Shown here: one piece after another, positions 7,980 through 13,694 of the stretch | How positions within the stretch are numbered: position 1 is the first letter of the stretch | Layout: each line of letters starts with the position of its first letter | Assembly (NCBI GenBank): GCA_910583835.1 | Contig: CAJTYM010000062.1 | Span: 1 to 17,662 of the forward strand | Length of the DNA stretch: 17,662 nt | Direction: 5' to 3' | From: an uncultured Lachnospiraceae bacterium | GTDB taxonomy: Bacteria; Bacillota; Clostridia; Lachnospirales; Lachnospiraceae | Notes under the pieces: generated by a model | What the model saw: only the letters and a program-made list of their open reading frames with translations | The model's database searches: none | What the model was told of the DNA's origin: nothing | Translations under genes and position numbers: made by a program

Positions 7980-8873
7980 TCATTTCTTTCTGTGAACCAG
8001 TTCCAACATAAGCCTTGTTAAAAATTCATTTTTCACAACCAGCGCATCCATTAATAATACGCTGTGCTTTGACAGTTCCTCTACATCCTGCTTTGCCTGC
8101 TCCACGCCAAATAAGGTCACCCAGGTCGTCTTATGGTTCTTCTCATCACTGCCCACAGGCTTTCCCAAATCCTCTGTCGTGCTCGTGACATCAAGAATAT
8201 CATCCTGAATCTGGAATGCCAGCCCCAGTTCTCCTGCAGCCTGCTCTACCTTCTTCTGCTCGCTGCCAGTCGCCCCGGCGAGAATAGCCCCTATCATCAT
8301 AGAAGCCTCCAAAAGAGCTCCTGTCTTTAAATGATAGATAAAACGCAGTGTCTCCTCTGTCACTGGTTTGCCCTCAGATTCCACATCCACACACTGCCCT
8401 CCCAGCATTCCATGGATTCCGGCTTTGCCGGCAAGCACCGACAGCGCTTTCCCAACCTGTGCATTTCCGGCTTCAATTGCAAACGCTTTGGCAGCTGTCT
8501 CAAAAGCATAATTCAAAAGCCCATCTCCGGCAAGAATCCCCATCGCCTCACCATACTTCGCATGGGTCGTCTTCTTGCCCCGGCGGTACTCATCATTATC
8601 CATTGCCGGAAGGTCATCATGCACCAGCGAATATGTATGAATCATCTCAATCGCTGCCATAAATGGTTCAATGACCTCGGACCTGCCCCCGAACATCTTA
8701 TAGGTCTCCCACATCAGCATGGGGCGCAGCCGTTTGCCTCCTGCCTTGATACTGTAATTCATTGCCTCAATCACCGTCTGCTGGCAGCCTTCCTCTTTCG
8801 GCAAATATCGCTCAACCACTGCTTCTATCTGTTCTGTGCGGGCAATTATCTCTTCCTTAAAATCGTTACTCAT
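7980..8873 (-). CDS. ispA: Polyprenyl (farnesyl/geranyl) diphosphate synthase
   Basis: This trans-prenyltransferase adds isopentenyl diphosphate units to make farnesyl diphosphate, the precursor of undecaprenyl phosphate and quinones. The 297 residues carry the first aspartate-rich motif DDLPAMD (86-92), the second motif FQIQDDILD (220-228), GGKRLRP near residue 47 and the KTGALLEAS segment. The ATG at 8873 has GGAGG 6 nt upstream; the TTG one codon earlier is less likely. The start overlaps the xseB 3' end by 8 bp, implying coupled translation. Product chain length (C10 versus C15) is inferred from family and context. Confidence 0.95.
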   Translation of the reverse strand: MSNDFKEEIIARTEQIEAVVERYLPKEEGCQQTVIEAMNYSIKAGGKRLRPMLMWETYKMFGGRSEVIEPFMAAIEMIHTYSLVHDDLPAMDNDEYRRGKKTTHAKYGEAMGILAGDGLLNYAFETAAKAFAIEAGNAQVGKALSVLAGKAGIHGMLGGQCVDVESEGKPVTEETLRFIYHLKTGALLEASMMIGAILAGATGSEQKKVEQAAGELGLAFQIQDDILDVTSTTEDLGKPVGSDEKNHKTTWVTLFGVEQAKQDVEELSKHSVLLMDALVVKNEFLTRLMLELVHRKK

Positions 8874-9090
8874 CAAACGCCTCCAATTCTCCTTGCTGAT
8901 TCAGCAGGAGCATTTTCTTTTCTACGCTGTCTATTTTGTCATTGCAAAGCTTTAGTTTGCGGATTCCCTGTTCATAGAGGGAAAATGATTCCTCCAGGGT
9001 CACTTCCCGCTCCTGCATTTTCTCTATAATCATTGAAAGCTCCTGAAATGTTTCTTCCAAGGATGCCTGTTGTTTTTCATTTTTATCCAT
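8866..9090 (-). CDS. xseB: Exonuclease VII small subunit
   Basis: XseB binds the large subunit XseA to form the exonuclease that degrades single-stranded DNA from both ends. The 74 residues are the typical length and form two predicted helices with the family pattern SLEETFQELSMIIEKME-like then LEESFSLYEQGIRKLKLC. The ATG at 9090 follows GAGGAG by about 8 nt. The upstream in-frame extension to 9216 is coded by a hairpin element and is rejected. It normally overlaps or abuts xseA, but here a 150-nt hairpin-rich spacer separates them. Confidence 0.93.
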   Translation of the reverse strand: MDKNEKQQASLEETFQELSMIIEKMQEREVTLEESFSLYEQGIRKLKLCNDKIDSVEKKMLLLNQQGELEAFDE

Positions 9091-9133
9091 GTCTTCACTC
9101 CTCATTGGTGGCGGGTACATTTTATCTGTCTTA

Positions 9134-9259
9134 GGGAAACGCTGATTAAAGCGTTTCCCGCGCCGGATTTGCGCTGCGAAGCAGCATATTTCCATCGCAA
9201 ATCCGTGCGCATCCAACGGAGTATCTAAGGAAATACTGATTAAATCAGTATTTCCTTAG
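9134..9259. repeat. Three-hairpin element between xseA and xseB
   Basis: This stretch contains three strong dyads. GGGAAACGCT-GATTAA-AGCGTTTCCC occupies 9134-9159. A long stem with CGGATTTGCG (9164-9173) pairs with CGCAAATCCG (9196-9205), flanked by GCGC on both sides and enclosing GCTGC-GAA-GCAGC. A 17-bp perfect palindrome, CTAAGGAAATACTGATT (9225-9241) against its complement (9243-9259), ends the element. The last palindrome contains the xseA stop and encodes its last residues. No T-run follows, so this is not a classical terminator. It has the look of a palindromic intergenic repeat inserted into the operon. Confidence 0.65.
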
Positions 9260-10460
9260 GATTTCTTGCAATCTCACACACTTGCGCCCTCACCCTGCCA
9301 TCGCCCATATGGATGTTTAAATCATCTCCCTGGCGCAGTTTTTCTACACTGCGTATGCCCTTTCCGTCCCCATCTGTTATAAATGCATAACCCTGGCTCA
9401 TCTTCCTGGCAGGGGAAAGCGCATCCAACTTTCCGGCATACAGTTCCAATTCATGTTTGGCTGCAGTAAGATGCTGCAGCAGCAATGACTGCAGTCTATC
9501 TGCCAGGTCTGCTGCCAATTGCCGTTTCTCATTGATACGGTTTGCCGGGGCAAGCAGTTTGAAATTTCTCTGATATTGCCTCACCTGCTCCTGGCAGCGC
9601 TCTAATTTCTCACTCATCCTGCGGTTCAGTTCCATCCGCATGGTAAGTAACTGTCCTTGCAGTTCCCTGATATCGTAGACTGCAAGTTCTGCCGCCGCCG
9701 ATGGCGTAGGCGCCCGCAAATCCGCCACATAGTCAGCAATCGTGGTGTCCGTCTCATGGCCAACGGCTGAAATGACCGGCACGGAACACTCAAAAATGGC
9801 ACGTGCCACAACCTCCTCATTAAATGCCCATAAATCTTCTATGGAGCCGCCGCCCCTGCCGACAATCATCACATCCACGCCAAGTCGTTCCAGCGCATGG
9901 ATTCCATTGACAATACTTGCCGCCGCACCTTCGCCCTGTACCTGCGCCGGATAAAGAATGGCCTGTACATAAGGGTTCCGGCGTCTGCTGATATTCTGGA
10001 TATCCCGGATAGCCGCTCCGGTGGGAGCAGTCACAATTCCCAACGTTCTGATATAGCGTGGAATAGGCTGCTTATATTCAGGTGCAAACATTCCCATCTC
10101 TTCCAATTCCTGCTTCAACGCCTCAAATCGTTGGTACAGCAGCCCGGCGCCATCCAAAATAATTTCCTTGGCATAAAGCTGGTACTTCCCATCTCGCTCA
10201 TAAACGGAAACAGCGCCCAACACAATCACATTGTCCCCATCTTTCATGGAAAATGCAAGCCCTTTGCGGTTACCGGCAAAAAGCACTGCCTGCAACGCAC
10301 CTGTCTCATCCTTCAGCGTAAAATAAATGTGCCCTGACGTATGGTACTTGCAGTTTGACACTTCACCCTTCACATAGATACGGTTCATCATAAAATCCTG
10401 GGTGAACATATTTTTAATGTAGGCATTGACCTGCCCTACGGTATATACATTCTTTGTCAT
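9240..10460 (-). CDS. xseA: Exonuclease VII large subunit
   Basis: This is the catalytic subunit of exonuclease VII. The 406 residues begin with an OB-fold for single-stranded DNA (VKGEVSNCKYHTSGHIYFTLK, about 30-50). The nuclease core follows, with IVTAPTGAAIRDI (142-154), GRGGGSIEDLWAFNEE (201-216) and SAVGHETDTTIADYVADLRAPTPSAAA (231-257). A coiled-coil C-terminal region comes last. The ATG at 10460 overlaps the nusB stop as ATGA, so translation is coupled. The final residues (PKEILI) are encoded by one arm of a 17-bp palindrome, so the natural C-terminus may have been replaced by the repeat insertion. The length is near the low-normal end for the family and the catalytic core is intact. 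Confidence 0.96.
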   Translation of the reverse strand: MTKNVYTVGQVNAYIKNMFTQDFMMNRIYVKGEVSNCKYHTSGHIYFTLKDETGALQAVLFAGNRKGLAFSMKDGDNVIVLGAVSVYERDGKYQLYAKEIILDGAGLLYQRFEALKQELEEMGMFAPEYKQPIPRYIRTLGIVTAPTGAAIRDIQNISRRRNPYVQAILYPAQVQGEGAAASIVNGIHALERLGVDVMIVGRGGGSIEDLWAFNEEVVARAIFECSVPVISAVGHETDTTIADYVADLRAPTPSAAAELAVYDIRELQGQLLTMRMELNRRMSEKLERCQEQVRQYQRNFKLLAPANRINEKRQLAADLADRLQSLLLQHLTAAKHELELYAGKLDALSPARKMSQGYAFITDGDGKGIRSVEKLRQGDDLNIHMGDGRVRAQVCEIARNPKEILI

Positions 10461-10852
10461 GTTAATTTTGCAAGAATTCCGTTGACAAACGAGGACGAAT
10501 CATCTGTGCCATAGTTCTTCGCCAGTTCTACCGCTTCGTTGATTGCCACCCCCTGCGGAACATCCTCCTCATATTTCATCTCATACACCGCCAGGCGGAT
10601 TAAGGTCAAATCCACCTTGCCCATGCGGCTGGTCTTCCATCCCAATGCCACTTCGTTGACCATCGCATCAATCTCTGTCAGATGGCTCAGGATATCTTCA
10701 TATTTCTGCTGTATATACTGGGTATCCTCATTCTTTTCCTGTCCCAGTTCATCCAAAAACAGCTGACGCTGTTCCTGCAGGTCCTCTTCCTTATAAAATT
10801 CCGTGCGAAACAAAAGCTTAAAAATCTGTTCCCTGATTTCTCTACGGCTCAT
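10457..10852 (-). CDS. nusB: NusB transcription antitermination factor
   Basis: NusB binds NusE (S10) and boxA RNA to support rRNA operon antitermination. The 131 residues are the usual size. The family is recognised from the N-terminal MSRREIREQIFKLLFRTEF and the C-terminal TLIRLAVYEMKYEEDVPQ with INEAVELAKNYGTDDSSSFVNGIL. The ATG at 10852 has GGAGG 4-5 nt upstream; the longer frame to 10918 is hairpin DNA and is rejected. A 4-bp overlap couples it to xseA. It is separated from the asp23-family gene by a terminator and a hairpin cluster, so it may need its own promoter; none is clear. Confidence 0.95.
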   Translation of the reverse strand: MSRREIREQIFKLLFRTEFYKEEDLQEQRQLFLDELGQEKNEDTQYIQQKYEDILSHLTEIDAMVNEVALGWKTSRMGKVDLTLIRLAVYEMKYEEDVPQGVAINEAVELAKNYGTDDSSSFVNGILAKLT

Positions 10853-10884
10853 CTTTCCTCCTATAAAACAAATGGGAGAACAAA

Positions 10885-11080
10885 GTGGGCAAGCCCACCT
10901 CAACCCCCTTACCCCCATTCATGGGGGATTGGCTTGAACACTTTGACGCGCCGAGTGCGGTCGCTTTAGCGACATATTACTATTCGCACGAGTGCGCATC
11001 CTGCCCGGAGGGCTTTTATCTTATAGGAAAGTCTGTATTTTTACGCGTTAATGCGACACGGTCTTTCCTATAAGATAAAA
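10885..11080. repeat. Hairpin cluster with an 18-bp inverted repeat between nusB and the asp23-family gene
   Basis: A run of six dyads fills most of the 283-nt gap. GTGGGC-AA-GCCCAC is at 10885-10898, and CCCCCAT against ATGGGGG is at 10912-10927. GTCGC-TTTA-GCGAC is at 10960-10973, GCAC-GA-GTGC at 10986-10995 and GCCC-GGA-GGGC at 11003-11013. The last is a perfect 18-bp inverted repeat, TTTTATCTTATAGGAAAG (11014-11031) against 11063-11080, around a 31-nt loop. No gene is supported. The pattern resembles the other hairpin clusters in this window and suggests a structured repeat or decayed small mobile element. Confidence 0.6.
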
Positions 11081-11108
11081 TAAAGGTGTCCCAGAGACAC
11101 CCTTATTT
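11077..11108 (-). terminator. Terminator after the asp23-family gene
   Basis: On the minus strand AAATAAGGGTGTC pairs with GACACCTTTATTT (one mismatch) around TCTGG, then runs into TTTATC. It lies about 28 nt past the gene's stop. The T-tract is moderate, so termination may be partial and let some transcripts enter nusB. Confidence 0.7.
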
Positions 11109-11135
11109 GCATTCGTCTTTATTTTTAAAGGTCCT

Positions 11136-11513
11136 CTATTTGCGTTTCTCCATATTCACACCCGCAATGCGAATATTGATATTGCTTACTTCCAATCCGG
11201 TCATATTCTCAATGGCAGATTTCACCCTCTCCTGTACCTTCTCAGATACCTCGGGAATTGCATAACCAAAACAGATATTCAGCGCCACATCGACCCTTAC
11301 CACATTCCCCTGTACATCTACCTTAATTCCTCTGGACAGATTCTTCATGCCCAGCTTGCTCACCAGTTCCTTGGTAATATTGCCCGCCATGGAGCTTACG
11401 CCCTCCACCTCTGTTGCAGCGAGCCCGGCAATGATGGCAACCACCTCATCTGCTATCCGTACCTCTCCCAAATTATCATCCTTTATCATATATGCTTTCC
11501 TATCTTCTGCCAT
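11136..11513 (-). CDS. yqhY: Asp23/Gls24 family protein (YqhY-like)
   Basis: This is a small acidic cytoplasmic or membrane-associated protein of the Asp23/Gls24 alkaline-shock or envelope-stress family. The 125 residues show the family landmarks: GEVRIADEVVAIIAGLAATEVEGVSSM, then GIKVDVQGNVVRVDVALNICFGYAIPEVSEKVQERVKSAIENMTGLEVSNINIRIAGVN. Location directly before nusB matches B. subtilis yqhY, which lies beside the acetyl-CoA carboxylase genes and has been linked to control of fatty-acid synthesis. The ATG at 11513 has AGGAGG 7 nt upstream. A strong sigma-A promoter precedes it and a terminator follows. The exact function in this organism is not visible. Confidence 0.92.
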   Translation of the reverse strand: MAEDRKAYMIKDDNLGEVRIADEVVAIIAGLAATEVEGVSSMAGNITKELVSKLGMKNLSRGIKVDVQGNVVRVDVALNICFGYAIPEVSEKVQERVKSAIENMTGLEVSNINIRIAGVNMEKRK

Positions 11514-11544
11514 GATTACGCCTCCTAAACTTATTCATTCCATT

Positions 11545-11572
11545 ATTATAGCAGAATATCCATTTTTTGCAA
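11545..11572 (-). promoter_or_regulatory. Sigma-A promoter for the asp23-family gene and operon
   Basis: TTGCAA (11572-11567), a 16-nt spacer and a perfect TATAAT (11550-11545), with an extended -10 TGC just ahead. It lies about 30 nt from the start codon. It is probably the main housekeeping promoter at the head of the block. Confidence 0.8.
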
Positions 11573-11594
11573 AGGTATTCTGGATGTTTTCACA

Positions 11595-11775
11595 AATATT
11601 TAGCATCAGTTCAGCCATAGCCAGTCATAATGAGCGAATCATGCTAGCATGAATGAGCATATTATGCTGGCTATGAGCGGAACGCCATTTTATGAGCAAA
11701 AAGAGTTGCGGAGCAACGGAGAGCACGTAAGTGCGGTTTTGCGAATGGCGTGAGCTGAACTGTTGCAATATTTAG
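11595..11775. mobile_element. 163-bp multi-hairpin, MITE-like element with 9-bp flanking repeats
   Basis: Direct repeats AATATTTAG flank the element at 11595-11603 and 11767-11775. The 163 bp between them are bounded by CAGTTCAGC (11607-11615) and its complement (11754-11762). Inside are two arms. The first is CATAGCCAG (11616-11624) with CTGGCTATG (11667-11675), enclosing CATAAT/ATTATG and the perfect 14-bp palindrome TCATGCTAGCATGA (11639-11652). The second is ACGCCATT (11682-11689) with AATGGCGT (11744-11751), enclosing GCAAAA/TTTTGC, GTTGC-GGA-GCAAC and GCAC-GTAA-GTGC. It encodes no protein. Target-site duplication plus terminal inverted repeats fit a non-autonomous transposon; a structured RNA is the alternative. 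Confidence 0.6.
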
Positions 11776-11785
11776 TCACAAATAG

Positions 11786-12823
11786 TCACAAATATTCCTC
11801 CATCAAACACTCAAGCATTGCAAGCTTCGCCATAATCACCGGCTTATCCTTGGTACTCAAATCCCTGTCTATCTCATCGAACAAAAGACCCTTTCCATTT
11901 CTCCTGGTGAGCCTGTAATCCTCCTGAAATTTCCTCAGAAATCCGGCAAACCTCAAATCGTCAATCCCTAACCTGGTGAACTTGTCAAACAAAGTCAGAA
12001 AGATAAAGGCGTCTTTTTTATTAAAGATTCCTTTGACATCATCGGTTATCACTTTCTCTAAACGCTGCAGATTGCTGGCAAGACCGTCAAATTGTTCTGA
12101 TGTTGCATGGTCATTGAGGTATTTGCAGAGCGCTTTGGGCTGTTTCTTCCACTTATCAAAATGGTATATGCACATGATGGTCTCAATCACAACCCGTTCA
12201 ACCACGCCCTTTGTCTTCTCCTGCTCTGAGAAATTACTGTGATCCAGAAAAAACCTGCGGTCCGATATCTCACGGATGTTCCCGGCAAACCTGTCTATGT
12301 ATGTGAATGCTTTCTGTTCCGTATTCATCGGCGTATGGTTGTTGTATTTCTTGATATATCTTGAAATCCTGCCGACATCACAATCTTCGTGGATAACTGT
12401 CTCTATCTGATATTCGTCAAACTTCTTCTTCAGCTCATCGGGAAGCTTACTGTACGTCTTATTCCTCACATCAAACACTGCATCCTGCCATATTACATTG
12501 CCATGTCCGTCCTTGCCTTTCTTCTTATAGGGTATCAGCGAATCGTCAACCGCCGATGTAATCTTATAATTCCCATAGCGGAATTCGTTCAAGGCAGCGC
12601 TCCTGCAGCCGCCATCCGCAATATGCAGCTGCGAATCCCCCTCTTCTCCAAGGATAATCGGCGGAATGTATTCATCTGTAAGGACGGTCACTATCAATTC
12701 ATTAATCTGTTCTTTGCTCCACACAAAACGTCTCTGCACATCTGCATTATTGTCAATATCCCCTTCCTTAATCTTCTTTAAATACATATCCATCGTATAC
12801 GTCTGCTTACGCGGCCTGGCCAT
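11786..12823 (-). CDS. Stand-alone DUF262 (ParB-like fold) protein
   Basis: The 345-residue protein begins with a DUF262-type domain. QRRFVWSKEQINELIVTVL (30-48) is followed by EYIPPIIL and then LHIADGGCRSAALNEF (66-81). This matches the family pattern QR-x-x-W ... DG-x-x-R, in which the aspartate and arginine form the nucleotide-binding and hydrolysis site; here Asp70 and Arg74 are retained while the usual DGQQR is DGGCR. DUF262 is the N-terminal half of GmrSD-type restriction enzymes and is a ParB-like fold. The C-terminal HNH nuclease of GmrSD is absent. The remaining 250 residues are mostly charged and helical and are not recognised. The ATG at 12823 has GGAGGGG 5 nt upstream. It lies between the MITE-like element and the sigma gene and could be a phage regulator, a defence protein or an exclusion factor. 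Confidence 0.75.
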   Translation of the reverse strand: MARPRKQTYTMDMYLKKIKEGDIDNNADVQRRFVWSKEQINELIVTVLTDEYIPPIILGEEGDSQLHIADGGCRSAALNEFRYGNYKITSAVDDSLIPYKKKGKDGHGNVIWQDAVFDVRNKTYSKLPDELKKKFDEYQIETVIHEDCDVGRISRYIKKYNNHTPMNTEQKAFTYIDRFAGNIREISDRRFFLDHSNFSEQEKTKGVVERVVIETIMCIYHFDKWKKQPKALCKYLNDHATSEQFDGLASNLQRLEKVITDDVKGIFNKKDAFIFLTLFDKFTRLGIDDLRFAGFLRKFQEDYRLTRRNGKGLLFDEIDRDLSTKDKPVIMAKLAMLECLMEEYL

Positions 12824-12850
12824 ATAAACCCCTCCTTCATCTGTTGAACT

Positions 12851-12979
12851 TAGGCAATTGCAAAACATTCAAATTATCATAATTTCATGCACAATTCTTA
12901 CAACTACTCTAAAATATTTTTTCAATTATATTGAATTGCGCATGAAATTCAGAAACATATTGAGTTTCGCAATTACCTA
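12851..12979. promoter_or_regulatory. Large two-motif inverted repeat in front of the DUF262 gene
   Basis: Two 47-bp arms (12851-12897 and 12933-12979) face each other around 35 nt. Each arm has an outer motif, TAGGYAATTGCRAAAC (12851-12866 and 12964-12979), and an inner motif, AATTTCATGCRCAATTC (12881-12897 and 12933-12949). The spacing is identical in both arms. Outer motifs match at 14 of 16 positions and inner motifs at 16 of 17, while the DNA between them has diverged. This is the pattern of paired protein-binding sites, not a simple hairpin. It fills the gap between the sigma gene's stop and the DUF262 start. Confidence 0.7.
12876..12903 (-). promoter_or_regulatory. Probable promoter of the DUF262 gene
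   Basis: TTGTAA (12903-12898), a 16-nt spacer, then TATGAT (12881-12876), about 53 nt before the start codon. The inner motif of the inverted repeat occupies the spacer, so a protein bound there would block RNA polymerase. Confidence 0.5.
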
Positions 12980-12992
12980 TTTGTTTACTCAT

Positions 12993-13550
12993 CTAAAATA
13001 ATATCGATACGTTCCGATAGGAATGAATTGCAGAATGGCAGTCAGCATATTGCTTCTCTGATATCTGCAGCCGCTCCCGGATTTCATCTGGAAGATAACC
13101 GTCAGAACGCAGCAGCAGCACTTCCCTCTGCAGTTTGGAAAGCCTGCCCAGATAAGCTGCCATCCGCCTGCTATATCCCTCTTCCCTCCCATCAAAAGCT
13201 TCTCTCTCCACGCTGAAACTGCCGGCAATCAAATCGCCTACCGTAACGTCTTCTTCCTCACCGGCAGGCGCATCGATAGATATTGATATCCTGTCGGCTC
13301 TGCGCTTCTCCCTGTTCCTCCCTGTCATCTCTGTCTTGATTCTGTTTGACAGGCAGGAAAATAAAAAAGAAGCAAACGGCTGTGAACGGTCATATCTTCT
13401 CATTACATCTGTAAACACTTCATTGGCAAGCGAATAGAAATCATCCCTGTCCTTATCGGACAGCCCGCCAAACCTGCACAATATCTTGTCCACCATCTGA
13501 TGAAGCTTCCTGGCATTGTCCTCATAATATTCGTTCAATATCTCTTCCAT
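12993..13550 (-). CDS. Sigma-70 family RNA polymerase sigma factor (phage-type)
   Basis: The 185-residue protein has two sigma domains. Region 2 lies at about 15-85, with DKDRDDFYSLANEVFTDVMRRYD then FASFLFSCLSNRIKTEMTGRNREKRR, the -10 recognition helix region. Region 4 lies at about 132-180 and reads YLGRLSKLQREVLLLRSDGY then PDEIRERLQISEKQYADCHSAIHSYR, the -35 helix-turn-helix. The linker is acidic (EEEDVTVGDL). Regions 1 and 3 are absent, as in minimal ECF or phage sigma factors. The start is the ATG at 13550 with AGAAGGG 9 nt upstream. It diverges from the RNA polymerase gene across a 144-nt region that holds two LexA-type boxes, one inside its promoter. Which core enzyme it binds (host or the neighbouring single-chain polymerase) is unknown; known sigma factors bind host core. 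Confidence 0.8.
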   Translation of the reverse strand: MEEILNEYYEDNARKLHQMVDKILCRFGGLSDKDRDDFYSLANEVFTDVMRRYDRSQPFASFLFSCLSNRIKTEMTGRNREKRRADRISISIDAPAGEEEDVTVGDLIAGSFSVEREAFDGREEGYSRRMAAYLGRLSKLQREVLLLRSDGYLPDEIRERLQISEKQYADCHSAIHSYRNVSILF

Positions 13551-13584
13551 AACAATATTCCCTTCTTCCTCCTTGATAACAGCA

Positions 13585-13613
13585 AGTATAGAACATCTGT
13601 TCTTATTTGTCAA
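13585..13613 (-). promoter_or_regulatory. LexA-controlled sigma-A promoter of the sigma-factor gene
   Basis: A consensus TTGACA (13613-13608), an exact 17-nt spacer and TATACT (13590-13585), 34 nt from the start codon. The spacer carries a perfect GAAC-N4-GTTC box, so bound repressor would occlude the promoter. Confidence 0.85.
13591..13602. promoter_or_regulatory. LexA box 1
   Basis: GAACATCTGTTC, within the 14-bp palindrome AGAACATCTGTTCT, fits the Firmicute LexA core GAAC-N4-GTTC. It lies between the -35 and -10 of the sigma-gene promoter. Confidence 0.8.
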
Positions 13614-13622
13614 TACTTTTTA

Positions 13623-13634
13623 GAACATTTGTTC
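13623..13634. promoter_or_regulatory. LexA box 2
   Basis: GAACATTTGTTC repeats the LexA core 32 bp (about three helical turns) from box 1. It lies 61 nt ahead of the polymerase gene start, so it may control the plus-strand promoter. No clear -35/-10 pair for that gene was found; a weak CATTTG-N17-TATACC is the best candidate. Confidence 0.75.
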
Positions 13635-13694
13635 GCAAAATGTAGAAATATACCTTACAGACCTAATAAACGTACTCAGAAAAGGAGCGATTGC

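Noticed and set aside
8331..9029. 232-residue plus-strand open frame opposite ispA and xseB
   Set aside because: It is antisense to two well-conserved genes, has no family resemblance or good ribosome binding site, and its sequence is the shadow of their codon bias.
9091..9216. N-terminal extension of XseB
   Set aside because: It is coded by the hairpin element, lacks family similarity, and a good ribosome binding site precedes the ATG at 9090.
10853..10918. N-terminal extension of NusB
   Set aside because: The extension is hairpin DNA; conserved NusB sequence and GGAGG support the ATG at 10852.
11604..11766. tRNA or other known structured RNA gene
   Set aside because: The branched fold does not have the arm lengths or conserved bases of a tRNA, and no T-loop motif is present.
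12851..12979. CRISPR array
   Set aside because: The repeats are inverted, only four motif copies of two kinds exist, and there is no direct repeat-spacer periodicity.
13500..13694. 65-residue N-terminal extension of the polymerase
   Set aside because: This stretch overlaps the divergent sigma gene, its promoter and the LexA boxes; AAGGAG supports the ATG at 13695.
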